From Macrostomum hystrix (taxonomy: Eukaryota > Platyhelminthes > Macrostomidae): 64,000 bases of DNA. The notes under the pieces are model-generated. The model had not been told where the DNA came from and made no database searches. It was given only the letters and a program-made list of their open reading frames with translations. The position numbers and the translations under genes were made by a program. The stretch covers positions 841,001 to 905,000 of the forward strand of contig CATNEN010000027.1 of assembly GCA_950097015.1 (NCBI GenBank), written 5' to 3'. This document shows positions 12,870 through 24,700 of this stretch, piece after piece (within the stretch, counting starts at the first letter, position 1; each line of letters opens with the position of its first letter).

Positions 12870-13494
12870 GAGCGCAGGGCGTTGTTAGGAGCAATAAAAA
12901 ACACTTATAAAAAAGTGCAATCAGAATCTTTAGTCTGCTGCTTTTAATATGGCACTGCGCCGTTCTGACAGTGGCATGCAGTGAGGGGTGTCTGAAAGCG
13001 AGTCAGCTCAGGCTATTGTGATACACAAAGATGTACTCACTGAGGCAGCTGCAACCAAGGTGTTTCGTCTGATCTAAGCTAGCTACCCCGAGCCACCCTG
13101 CTGCTTTGGTAGTGAAGCTCTTCTCTACCTTAGTGTCTTGTTGCCATGGTCAGTGAGTTTACAGCAGATAAGAAGGTATTAGGCAGTGAAGATAGAAAAT
13201 AGCTCTAGAGGAATGCCACAATATCCATGAGTAGAGATTGTTTGGTTGCCAATAATGCATTCGGCTCTCCGCAAGAAAATGCTAGTTCTTTCTATAAGCA
13301 ATTTCTGTTCGAACGCATAAGATAATAGCTTGCCTGACAACCCACTGGCATACACGAGGCCAGTGACACGCTGAAGGCAACGATAGAAAAAAACTCGATT
13401 GAAAATGCCAGGTGTTTTATGAAGCTTTTAAAAAAATAGAATCCACATGAGAGGAACAGAGCGACTAAACGGAGCTACAATTAGCCACATTTCT
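12870..13494. other. Intergenic, nothing recognised
   Basis: Upstream of the scramblase exon; could hold its missing 5' exons. No homologous coding block was identified. Confidence 0.4.
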
Positions 13495-13710
13495 TTCTTT
13501 GCATTCCTTTTTTCTGTATCTCAGAAAATTTTCAACCAATCGCAGTGAAAATGCAGAACACGAGCTAAAATTTTCCACTCTAATCGATGAAACAACTTCC
13601 AGAACCACAAAACATCGGCATCGTCCAGACATTCAACAATTCTCGTTGCGGTGTCTGGCGGCAAAAAGTTTTTCTGCTCACAAAGTTTCATCATGTAACG
13701 AAGGGCAATT
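13495..13710. repeat. Dispersed repeat family R1, copy 1
   Basis: About 200 bp matching 45845-46050 at many positions: TTTTTTCTGTATCTC, TTCAACCAAT, CAGAACACG, a CAACTTC..GAA.C.CAAAACAT block, GGCATCGTC.AGA.ATTCAAC and TCTGGCGGCAA versus TCTGGTAGCAA. No coding potential. A diverged interspersed element of unknown class. Confidence 0.75.
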
Positions 13711-14555
13711 TTTGTTGTTATATCGCTGAATCTCGACGACCCGTTCTTTCTACTAGCTGTTAATAAGCAGACAGACGGCCTGAAGTGGTTCTTACTCCTT
13801 CTTATGGCTGCCCCTAACAGAATAATTGTGGAGATAGAGACAGTGTTGCTATGGATTCTCGAGTGTTGCTGACACTATAGGTCACAGGAGGTGTCTAAAT
13901 AAAGTTATACTCAACCGCCCGGCGTCTCTCTCCCTCCCTCTCTTTTAGGGTTTTAGAAGCGTAATTAACGAGTATCCATTCAAAATTAGAAGTGTAGACT
14001 CAAGAAACCTCTATGATACTCGTAATGAATAAATGTCTTTATAGTTTGAGCAAATATTTTACCCGCGAAATTAGAATCGTCTGAATATCTGTGCGCGAGT
14101 GACTGGACCTAAATTAGTCTGCTCAATACTAAACTAATAACTGGAGCTTTAAATTTACCTATAGCTCTATTATATGTGTGCACAAAAAGAGACATTGTAT
14201 AGGGAGCACTTTAGCATATGTATATGGTCCGATATGCTGTCAAAAGTGGGCCCACTAAATTTAAGCTTTAAACAGACTGAACACGGTCGGTACAAAATAA
14301 GCGATAAAGAAATGACAATCAAATGACCTTCTACTAGAAGCAGAGAGACGGGAATTAGTTGTGTTTCTTAGAAAAAATTTAATTGTGTGCACGGTTTTCC
14401 GCCGAATTATTATTATATTATACGCTTAAACCCTTTCAATAACCCTGTTAAAACTTTTTTGCAATTCGTGGGAGCTCGATACTAGATCCGTTATAAAAAC
14501 CGATCAGGATTGTTATGTGAAAAAAAACGTGAAAATTCTCTATCTCCGTTGTGTA
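13711..14555. other. Intergenic, nothing recognised
   Basis: AT-rich DNA between R1 and SINE-B with no gene or repeat recognised. Confidence 0.4.
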
Positions 14556-14559
14556 CTTC

Positions 14560-14845
14560 TGGGCAAAAACGAGCCTCCTAAACCTCTTTTTCTAGGAAAC
14601 ACAGTTTCCCGTCCTTCTACTCCTAGTGGTCCTCGGACACACCTTGACCCAGTTGGGCCAGATTTACAACCTGCAGTGTGTGTTGTCCGTGGACAGGTCC
14701 GTTCAGTCCGTGGACTGGTTTGATGCCGCAACACCCCATCCAAATGGCTATTTGGATAAGACGAACTGAAGCAATTTAATGGACACAAATTGTTTCCCCT
14801 GGGCTGAGAATCGATCTCCTGACCTTCCGGTCAAGAAAGTCCTAA
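14560..14845 (-). mobile_element. SINE-B copy 1 (second tRNA-derived family)
   Basis: On the minus strand it begins with a tRNA-like segment having a B box (GAGATCGATTCTC), followed by AGCCCAGGGGAAACAATTTG. The same junction occurs in the minus-strand copy near 46200-46310 (GAGTTCGAATCTCAGCCC, then AAGGGAAGACTATTTG). The downstream body continues about 200 bp. The exact 3' end was not determined. Confidence 0.55.
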
Positions 14846-15106
14846 ATTGAATGACGAAGAAGAACCCAGCTTAGTTGACTGCGGAACCAGATGACACTTC
14901 CGCTATTTAAGCTGCACTTTTATTATGATTTTCTTTCGACCAAGCAAAAGCAAAGCGAATTGTTTCTTAGATTTTTTTTGAGACAGATAAAAATGAAGCC
15001 TGAAATATTTTTGATGCAATTGTAGCAAAAAGCGTGTTAATAGGAGCTATATATAGTTGTATCCTCATATAAATTATCTTCCGTAACTATTGCCTTGATC
15101 GAGTAG

Positions 15107-15112
15107 TTTATT
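15107..15112 (-). terminator. Poly(A) signal AATAAA of beta-tubulin
   Basis: AATAAA on the minus strand about 115 nt after the tubulin stop codon, implying a short 3' UTR. Confidence 0.55.
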
Positions 15113-15226
15113 GGAGATTCGAAAAACCTAGAAATAAATTTCTTCTAGTTTAAATAAGCGAGCCTTTGTCCGCTGTTTCGCAAAGTTCCCGTGCCTGTAA
15201 TGGTATGAGATGTACTTTAATGGTCT

Positions 15227-16666
15227 TCACTCGTGAGCCTCCTCCTCGCCCTCGGCCTCGCCCTCCTCCTCGGCGGTGGCGTCCTGGTACTGCTGGTACT
15301 CGGACACCAGGTCGTTCATGTTGCTCTCAGCTTCCGTGAACTCCATCTCGTCCATGCCCTCGCCGGTGTACCAGTGAAGGAAGGCCTTGCGACGGAACAT
15401 GGCTGTGAACTGCTCGGAGACGCGCTTGAACAGCTCCTGGATGGCGGTGGAGTTGCCGATGAAGGTGACGGACATCTTCAGGCCGCGGGGCGGGATGTCG
15501 CAGACGGCAGTCTTGACATTATTGGGAATCCACTCCACGAAGTAGGAGCTGTTCTTGTTCTGCACATTGAGGATCTGCTCGTCCACCTCCTTCATGGACA
15601 TGCGGCCGCGGAAGATGGCAGCCACGGTGAGGTAGCGGCCGTGGCGCGGGTCGCAGGCGGCCATCATGTTCTTGGCGTCGAACATCTGCTGGGTGAGCTC
15701 CGGCACGGTCAGGGATCGGTACTGCTGGGAGCCACGGCTGGTCAGCGGGGCGAAGCCGGGCATGAAGAAGTGCAGGCGGGGGAAGGGCACCATGTTCACG
15801 GCCAGCTTGCGAAGGTCGGCGTTTAGCTGACCGGGGAAGCGCAGGCAGGTGGTGACGCCGGACATTGTGGCGCTGACCAGGTGGTTGAGGTCGCCGTAGG
15901 TCGGAGTGGTGAGCTTCAGGGTGCGAAAGCAGATGTCGTAGAGAGCCTCGTTGTCAATGCAGAAGGTCTCGTCGGTGTTCTCTACCAACTGGTGCACAGA
16001 CAGGGTGGCGTTGTAGGGCTCAACAACAGTGTCCGACACCTGTCGAAATGAAGCGTGGAGTTCGTTCTGACTGATAATAAATTCACCTGAGGACTGATGT
16101 ATCAAAGAAACATTAAAATACTTTCTGCTTATGGGATAGTTTACCTTTGGTGAAGGCACCACGCTGAAAGTGTTCATGATGCGGTCCGGGTATTCCTCCC
16201 TGATCTTGGAGATCAGCAGGGTGCCCATGCCGGAGCCGGTGCCGCCGCCAAGCGAGTGAGTCAGCTGGAAGCCCTGAAGGCAGTCGCAGCTCTCGGCCTC
16301 CTTGCGCACAACGTCCAGCACGGAGTCGACCAGCTCGGCGCCCTCGGTGTAGTGACCCTTGGCCCAGTTGTTGCCGGCACCGCTCTGGCCGAACACGAAA
16401 TTGTCCGGCCGGAACAGCTGGCCGAAGGGGCCGGCCCGCACCGAGTCCATTGTGCCGGGCTCCAGGTCGATAAGGACAGCCCTGGGCACGTACTTGCCAC
16501 CGGAGGCCTCGTTGTAGTAGACATTGATGCGCTCCAGCTGCAGGTCGGAGTCGCCGTGGTAGGTGCCGGTCGGGTCGATGCCGTGCTCGTCGGAGATCAC
16601 CTCCCAAAATTTGGAGCCAATCTGGTTGCCGCACTGGCCGGTCTGCAGGTGTACAATCTCGCGCAT
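15227..16666 (-). CDS. Beta-tubulin
   Basis: Structural GTP-binding subunit of microtubules, pairing with alpha-tubulin. Exons (minus): 16666-16145 and 16039-15227, separated by a 105-bp phase-0 intron (PSPK|VSDT) with donor AAG|GTAAAC and acceptor TTTCGACAG. The start is MREI, the N-terminal signature used in co-translational tubulin autoregulation; the reading frame runs 13 codons further upstream but homology rejects that. Family marks seen: [19 protein letters not shown] (the nucleotide-binding loop), [24 protein letters not shown] and an acidic C-terminal tail ([18 protein letters not shown]). Spliced length is about 444 residues, the usual size. High G+C coding bias against AT-rich flanks fits strong expression. 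The intron has no in-frame stop, so an unspliced reading frame of 492 codons exists. Confidence 0.97.
   Translation of the reverse strand: MREIVHLQTGQCGNQIGSKFWEVISDEHGIDPTGTYHGDSDLQLERINVYYNEASGGKYVPRAVLIDLEPGTMDSVRAGPFGQLFRPDNFVFGQSGAGNNWAKGHYTEGAELVDSVLDVVRKEAESCDCLQGFQLTHSLGGGTGSGMGTLLISKIREEYPDRIMNTFSVVPSPKVNYPISRKYFNVSLIHQSSGEFIISQNELHASFRQVSDTVVEPYNATLSVHQLVENTDETFCIDNEALYDICFRTLKLTTPTYGDLNHLVSATMSGVTTCLRFPGQLNADLRKLAVNMVPFPRLHFFMPGFAPLTSRGSQQYRSLTVPELTQQMFDAKNMMAACDPRHGRYLTVAAIFRGRMSMKEVDEQILNVQNKNSSYFVEWIPNNVKTAVCDIPPRGLKMSVTFIGNSTAIQELFKRVSEQFTAMFRRKAFLHWYTGEGMDEMEFTEAESNMNDLVSEYQQYQDATAEEEGEAEGEEEAHE
16040..16144 (-). other. Stop-free 105-nt intron in beta-tubulin
   Basis: Exactly 35 codons long with no stop in the coding frame, so retention would keep the frame open. 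It interrupts the invariant [12 protein letters not shown] block, which shows it is an intron rather than coding sequence. Confidence 0.9.
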
Positions 16667-18745
16667 CTTTGATGAACGCAGTCTATGGTGCAATGTGAAG
16701 ATCACCGAGGTTGTAGTAGCGGGCTAATGCTATTTAATCAATTGTGGAAATAAATAGTTCAGACAATATTACTCACCGTTTACTTACGGAAGAAGTCTAG
16801 CTGAGCTCTGCAGAATTAGCTGCTACTTTCAGGGTGCGGCAGCAGGGCGTCTCTTACCCGATCGGGTCTTATACTATTCTGAGCTGGCAGGAGGGGTGGG
16901 ACTGTGTTAGGGAAGAAGGACGATCGAAAGCAGTGGGGATGAGAGGAATACCCGTCAGGGCGTTTCCGATCCGCTTTTCTGACTCGCGCCAGCCCTCCCA
17001 GAGGCAAGAGGAGAGAGAAACTGGGAGAGCTCAGAGCTGTGGGCCTGAGTCATGCGGCTCCCCACCCCTTGCCGCCCTCAAACTGCATGGAATGCTCGAG
17101 TCTGGCGGCGCCGTGCGCGCCCTCGTTTTGCTTCCGCCAGCAGTGAATTTTCCTTCTCGATCTGACCTTGGGCAATCGGTCTGTGTTTCTATCCGCTGCT
17201 GTAACTGCCGATCTACCCCCCACCGACTCGCACGCTCGCTTTAGTAAGCAAACCAACTGCAGTATAGGGGGAGTAAGTCGCAATACTCGCCTCAGACGAA
17301 ATAATCGATACTTTCCAACTCTGCACCGTTGCCAAGCCCTGGGACGACGGAGCTTGCGTGGAGCCTTTGGGAAGCCACCCCGGCCCCTAAAGGCTTATTA
17401 ATAGCAAACCGCTCGTAGGCAATACATTCCTCTCTGGATTGCAATCGACAAATTAGCCCGCATGAGGCAGGAAGCTATACAATTATGTAGATAAGTGGGC
17501 AGATGTGGTGAGACGGGTCGAGCCTAGGGGTCTGCTAAGCGCTGCAGCTGCTCCTGCCGGATTGTTTGGGATGCGAGATATGCAAGCATATCAGACTGGA
17601 CTGCTTGCATGCGTGAGTATGAGGAGAGAAGAAAAAAATAATATCGATCGATGAGGCTCCACAAAACGCAACTGCGCCATATCAGTTGTCGATTTCTTGC
17701 TGGCCGCTCTCATATTCCTTTTCTTAACGGACAGTGGTGTTTATTGTCTCGGTGCTTCTTAATATATACCGATTTTGTGCAGGCTGCTATTGCGACTTCA
17801 CCAAGTGCCTAGAAGCACTAACACGTATAATGACTGCGCTTACTTCAGTTTTTACTTTACGAGCGTAATTTGGTCTTCAAGGTTGTGTGTGTATGCAGAT
17901 CATTTCATCCTGACTTTTACAAATTGTATGTGATTACTTTGTCAATCAAAGTTTTGATTTTTTTAAAAAAATTTGAAGTTCAAAACCGTTTTGAACCAAC
18001 TTTCACTGAAAAAAGTACTTGCATGCAGGATTATCCGTAACATTGACATAATTTCTGATCATCACACAGCGACTTCTGCAGAATACTATAACTAAGGATT
18101 ATAAGCATGTAGTAGCTGCTCCTTGGTCTTCTTGCTTTCAAAGTGAATGCAAACGCAAAAAAACTTTGAGTATATGCAAAAGCATACAACAGGTCTTGAT
18201 GAATCACAGCTTCGTAGTGTATAAAGCATTCGTGCGACATTTCGCCATTTATCCAATTTCCTTGTTCCTCTTGTTTCAGTAAACCGAAAAAGAAAGCTTT
18301 GAAATGAAAAGACTTTAAATTGAACTCTGATTAGGAAAAAAACTAAGAAATAAAAAATGAAGTTAGGCTCGTTTATAATAAGAATAAATACGTAATCTCT
18401 TACCTTAAATCGACACTTTGAACTGTAACGGTGCTCTCACAGTAAAACGGACACAGCTGCATAAAAAGTGTTACTGAAAGGTACATAAACAAAGCATTTG
18501 GTTATATAACTAGTACGTTTTTTAGTTTTTTCCAGCAACACTAAGGGATGAGAAATTATTTCAAGATCGTTATTTTATATATTCAAAAATGAGAAAGTGC
18601 TTTTAATTTCCGTGATATAGTTATCTAGTCTTGCTTGTCTATCTGCAGTCCTTATAGATAAAAATATTAATTCATTTCTAATTGTGTTTAGTATTAAAAT
18701 TCGTATTTTGCATTTTTTAACCTTTTCAAATAATTTTGTGCAATA
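16667..18745. other. Intergenic; beta-tubulin 5' flank and rhomboid 5' flank
   Basis: 16.8-17.4 kb is G+C-rich and should contain the tubulin promoter and 5' UTR. A TATTTAAT-like word near 16730 could be part of it. The rest is AT-rich with no gene recognised. Confidence 0.4.
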
Positions 18746-21700
18746 ATGGCGACAAAACGTGACAGAGAAATACGAAAGGAAATCGATGAGGTATGATAAT
18801 GAGAAAACATCATAAAAGTAAATGCTTTATTACGTTTCAGTTATTTAATATCCCTGACGTAAAGTAACCTTAAAGTAAAATAGACTAGGCTATCAATTAT
18901 CTATAAAAAAAAAGAATTAATTTCCTATCCTTCCTTTACATTACAGCCATTCATATTTTCTTCCAGTAACAAATTTTAATGGCAAAAAAAGAAGTCCAGT
19001 TTAGTAATTAGATATAACTTTGCTGAACTCAATAGTTAGGATTTAGCTTTAAGGTGAAACATAATCCTGGGCTTTTAAATAGAAACTCAACAGCAACAGC
19101 AATAGTAATACTGTTTGATTTTAGCCAATGTATATTTTTCCAGAAGTAAAGAAAAACAACAAAACAAAATGCAACACAAGTTGTTTTTACCAATCTAATT
19201 AATATTTTATTTTTATTTTTTTCTTTCAGACTTTTCGGCCATTGTTTGAAAGGGTAAGTGAACAGAAAAATAATTTCTTTTCTTTTTTATTCAATTTTTT
19301 AAGTCAAATTAGTTGACAATTTTAGGTTAAACTTTTTCAATAACTTTGCTACTAGTTTATATTAGAAGTGCTAGTAAATTAGTTATCCTAAAGCTACCAA
19401 CAGCTACATAGACTGTCATCATTTTATATGAGTTTATTGCAATCTGTTAAGCAATTTTAGATTGTAGTCAAGCACAAGTAAACCTTTAATTTAAGACCCA
19501 TGCATAATCAGCAGATAATAGTTTTATCTTGTTTTGCTTCATTATATAACAGTTCACAGCACTTGCACTCTCAATAAGAAAATTTTAATATTCCAGTCTA
19601 AAAATTTAATTGTACCACAATGTTATCTAGCATATTCTTAAGATTCATCTTAAGGTAACCAAGCATTGAGAAATACACACAATAATTTACAACTAGTGTA
19701 TGATGCATACATTTTTTATGTCAAGGATGCCCTGGAACAGTAACAGGTATCTTAGTCTGCATTAAAAGTATTGCACAAGTAGGACAGTATAATAAAACAT
19801 CACTACTCTTAAATAACCCGTTTTGTTTGGCAGTACGAAGCAGACCCAAACAATAGCCAGGGTGTGCCCCTGCCCCAGCTGTCGCAGCAGTTGCAACAGT
19901 CCAGCACTCTACCTAGGATGCGAATCAATGAGCTATTAAAAATGGCCGACGCAGATAGAAACAATCGCATCACCTACGAAGAGTTTGTTGTTGAAATGAC
20001 TCGCGCCGACGAGGGCACCAGGCATAAAATGGGTGTTGGCAAGCGGATGTTTAATCGGGCAGTGATGTCGGCTGTGCCTGGCCGACGGCCTCGTGTGGTG
20101 GTCACGCCTGATGCCCCAGATGCCTACATGGCTTGGCAGGATAATGGAGAAATGGAAGCATTTGTTGATGCCTATGATTGCAAACCGCCGCCGATTTTTA
20201 TACCACTGGTGACGCTGGCTGAGATTGCTGTCTTCCTCTACTATGCGATGCATCCCGACTTCAAGGACAAGTGAGTGGCTGTCATCTGGTAGAGTAGAAA
20301 TGCTGTCAGCTGGGTAGAGTTCAGTAGGTACAGTTGATAGGAGTCAAAAAGGCTGTCAGTTTGGCACAGTAGATTAGAGTCAAGTAAAACAGGCTGTCAG
20401 GTTGGTACAGTAGATTAGAGTCAAGTAAAACAGGCTGTCAGGTTGGTACAGTAGATTAGAGTCAAGTAAAACAGGCTGTCAGGTGGTGGAGGCCAAGAAG
20501 ATACGTGTTACCGGCAAATCCATGAATGCAATCAATTCCGCAGGTACCCTGTAACAGCCTCCTCAGGCTGCCCAATGGAGTCACCGCTAATTTACAACCC
20601 CCACAAGAGGTGGGAGGCCTGGCGCTTTTTGAGCTACATGCTGCTGCACAATGGCTACATGCACCTCATCTTTAACTGCTTCTTTCAGGTCAGATTTCTT
20701 AGTTTGTTAAATACTTTGTACCGCCACTTTTTCAAGATCGTATTATCTTAAAAACACATGGAAGATCTGTTGCAAAGATTGTAAAGAGCAAGCACTCACA
20801 CACATGTGTACATCTGCCCTGACTTTCTCATCGTCAGACCCTGTGGTCTGTGTTACTATTAAGGCACTTACTGTGCCTTGGAGGTTGGCCCTCCAGGGCG
20901 TAAATTGTACTCAAGCTCCCAAGCCTTCTCTACGCCACTCACCCCCCTCAGAATCCATTGATTCCCTTCTAAACATGGTTCAGAATCCATTGATTCCATG
21001 TTGACATGGTTCTGAGTTTATATATTCCATTTTGACACGGTTTAAGAAACTCCTTAATCCCCTTTCCCAGCTGGTTCTTGGCACGCTGCTTGAACTGGTG
21101 CACAAATTCTGGCGCGTTGGCCTTGTGTACCTGCTGGGTGTGATAGCCGGATCTCTGGCCAGCTCCTGCTTCGACTCGCGCACCTACTTAGCTGGCGCCT
21201 CCGGCGGCTGCTACGCCCTTATCGGCGCCCACTTTGCCAACGTGCTGATGAACTGGGAGGAGATGCAGTACGACTGGCTAAAGAGTCCAATCAGCTTCAT
21301 TGGCAGCGGGGTTGTTCGGCTGGCCATTCTGCTGGTACTGGCTGGCGGTGACACGGGCCTAGCTGTGTACACCAGGTTATTCAGCGGTGTGGTCAGCAGG
21401 ACCAGCTTTGCTGCTCACGGCGGAGGCTTTCTCGCCGGTGAGAGACCTGTTTTAGATTGGGTTTGGCTGGGTTATGTCAGGCTTTGTGGTGGATTTCAGG
21501 AACTGTGTTTTGTAAATAGGGGATTGTGTTTAGTAGAGTTAGGGGATTGTGTTTAGTAGAGTTAGGGGATATGTTTAGCAGAGTTAGGGGATTGTGTTTA
21601 GCAGAGTTAGGGGATGTGTTTAGTAGAGTTAGGGGATGTGTTTAGTAGAGTTAGGGGATGTGTTTAGTAGAGTTAGGGAATGTGTTTAGTAGAGTTAGGG

Positions 21701-24700
21701 GATGTGTTTAGTAGAGTTAGGGGATTGCGTTTAGTAGAGTTAGGGGATTGTGTTTAGTAGAGTTAGGGGATTGTGTTTAGTAGAGTTAGGGGATGTGTTT
21801 AGTAGAGTTAGGGGATTGTGTTTAGTAGAGTTAGGGGATTGCGTTTAGTAGAGTTAGGGGATGTGTTTAGTAGAGTTAGGGGATGTGTTTAGTAGAGTTA
21901 GGGGATTGTTTTTAGTAGAGTTAGGGGATGTGTTTAGTAGAGTTAGGGGATTGTTTTTAGTAGAGTTAGGGGATGTGTTTAGTAGAGTTAGGGGATTGTG
22001 TTTAGTAGAGTTAGGGGATTGTGTTTAGTAGAGTTAGGGGATTGTGTTTAGTAGAGTTAGGGGATTGTGTTTAGTAGAGTTAGGGGATTGTGTTTAGTAG
22101 AGTTAGGGGATTGGGTTTGGTAGAATCAGGGGATTTGGTTGGTAGAATTAGTGGATTGTGTTTGATAGATTTTGGGGAATCAGGTTGGGTAGATTTAGGG
22201 AATCGGGTTCGGAATAGTTATGGGATTGAGTTTGGTAGGTTTAGTGATTTGGTAGGGTTCAATAAGCTGTTGGTTTCTTGTTTGAACTGTTCTCGAAGCC
22301 TTTTTCGTAGCACGGATGGAAAGAGCTAGTTTATTGCATGAGATTTCATCTAAAATAAACTGCGTCGAGGCTTACGACTTACAATCTATGCCGTCAATAA
22401 TTAATATATGAATAAGCTCGTAGTTTATACAATTAACTTATAAGGCATTTAGCGTGAGCACATTGGTTCTAGATAAGCAAATTGATACGCACGGCTGCTG
22501 TTGCTTCATGTGTGTACCTGCTTAGCTTAATGTTGAGTTCTTGCTTATCAATGTTTAGTGTTTGTAGCAAAGTTCTGCTGGGGCCGCTTACAGCAAACTA
22601 AAATGTGTAGTGTGATTGTGGCGTGCTGTTTGCAAACAGAGAACTTTTGCTTCTGCGATGTGCAAAATCTATTGGTCTGAGCGTGAGAATCAGTAGTATG
22701 GGTTAACAGAACTCTGCCGCAAGGAATTCCGCGGAAATTCCGTGGGGCCCTAGTTTGCGAACATAGCGCCTATGTTTCACATAGCAGAACTCTGCCGCAA
22801 GGAAATCCGCGGAAATTCCATGGGACCCAGTGCATGTACATAGGCCCATGTTTTACATAGCAAAACTCTGCCGCAAGGAAGTCCTCGGAAATTCCGTGGG
22901 GTCCTAGTGTGTGAACAAACGCCATGTGTTTGCATAGTGGACTCTGTCGCAGGTAAATCTGTCTGAGAGGGAGAGAGGCAGTCAGTGCAGTCTGATAAAC
23001 CGATTGTTTATTCAGTTCCACTCCTCCAATGGGAATTTCACTTTTGCTCTGGTCTGTGTTATTTTTTCATATGAAGACAACAACAAAACAACTGTTGGTC
23101 TGGGGAAAACAGGGAACACTGCAGTGATAGGAGGAGAGGCCGGTCTATCTCTTTGCATTGGGGTTGTTGACTCTGCAGAGATAGGAGGAGAGGCCGGCCG
23201 GGGAAAATGTGAGTGCAGGCGCACTGGAATGGGGTTTGTACAGTGCTTTTTGGGGGTTGGTGGGCAGGGGATGACTTTATTCTCACCTGCTGTAATTGGC
23301 CAACACACACAATCGGTTTATCAGACTGCACTGACTGCCTCTCTCCCTCTCAGACAGATTTACCTGCGACAGAGTCCACTATGCAAACACATGGCGTTTG
23401 TTCACACACTAGGACCCCACGGAATTTCCGAGGACTTCCTTGCGGCAGAGTTTTGCTATGTAAAACATGGGCCTATGTACATGCACTGGGTCCCATGGAA
23501 TTTCCGCGGATTTCCTTGCGGCAGAGTTCTGCTATGTGAAACATAGGCGCTATGTTCGCAAACTAGGGCCCCACGGAATTTCCGCGGAATTCCTTGCGGC
23601 AGAGTTCTGTTAACCCATACTACTAGAATCCTAGTTATACTCGTAGTTCGTTGTTTAACTACTAAGACTGGGAAACATAATACTATTTAGCTATGATCTT
23701 TCTTTTCTGTAGAATCTACTGTAGATTTTCTGTAGATTCCTTGGCTTAGCATCTAGCAAAGGCATTGCTAAGATTACAGTTATTTTGCAAGCACATTTGA
23801 TTGAAGGAAAATTTTTCATCAGCAAATTAGATAATACTGACTTCAATACTTTGTTTTTCAAGACAACCTGCCTAAACGGTACCTTAACGGTAGGGTTTCA
23901 ATGGAATCTTCAACATTAAAGGTAGGGTTGGGCGGTGAGTTGCAGAGCGTTTAACGCGTTTGCCTCTCGCACCAAGGTCCGTGAGCTCGATTCCGATGGA
24001 ATCTGCAACCACATTAATTTGGGGCGCAACCGCGCCAAGAAGACTTAGGGTCTTGTCGCGAAATTTACGCCCTAAAGGGGCCAACCTCCAAGGCACAGTG
24101 CCTAACGATTAAAAAGTCAAGGCACGCTCTGTGAGCACTGTGCTTGTGTGCTCAGGAGTCAGCGGAATAGGTAGAATCGCCTCCTCGCTGGCTGCGGGTC
24201 TAGTGTCACCACTGAAACTAGACGTGATGATGTGCCATTGCTAGCAGCCCTCCTGCAATTGCTATTATTATTATTAAGGTAGCATTTTAATGAAATCTGC
24301 AACCTTAATGGTTGGGTTTCACTGGAAAATAAAGACAAAATGCCGTGCATTTTTAAGGAATAGATATGGGACACGTTAGGTTGAAAAGCCAGAATTATTG
24401 AATTTCCTATCGAAATCGAAAGGCCTATTTTTGCTTCTAAAGCGGGTTGTAGTTAGGATAATCTATAAATTCAATTCAGTTGGGACATTTTTTCACTAAA
24501 AATGCAATGGTTTGTGCTTTAGTACTTCACAATCGCTACTACACACATTGCCGAAGCCTGCAGGTGCAACCATAAAAAACGGTACTTTTTCTTTCCCCAA
24601 GTGTGGTCTTACAAACTGTACGCACAAAATTCGTAGGAATAATCAACTCCAATGTCTGTATCAGCACGAAATATTAACTACGCATGTTCTTCGTCAAGTC

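Noticed and set aside
15233-16672. Plus-strand open frames opposite beta-tubulin
   Set aside because: Antisense shadows created by the G+C-biased codon use of tubulin.
15227-16705. 492-codon beta-tubulin with a longer N-terminus and a 35-residue insert
   Set aside because: MREI is the universal start, and the insert splits an invariant block at exact GT-AG borders.
21485-22130. True interstitial telomere
   Set aside because: TTAGGG occurs only once per 22/23-bp unit, not in tandem hexamers.
22770-23546. Open frames of 83-180 codons around 23 kb on both strands
   Set aside because: They read the inverted arms of the foldback element and show mirrored peptides; no transposase motif.
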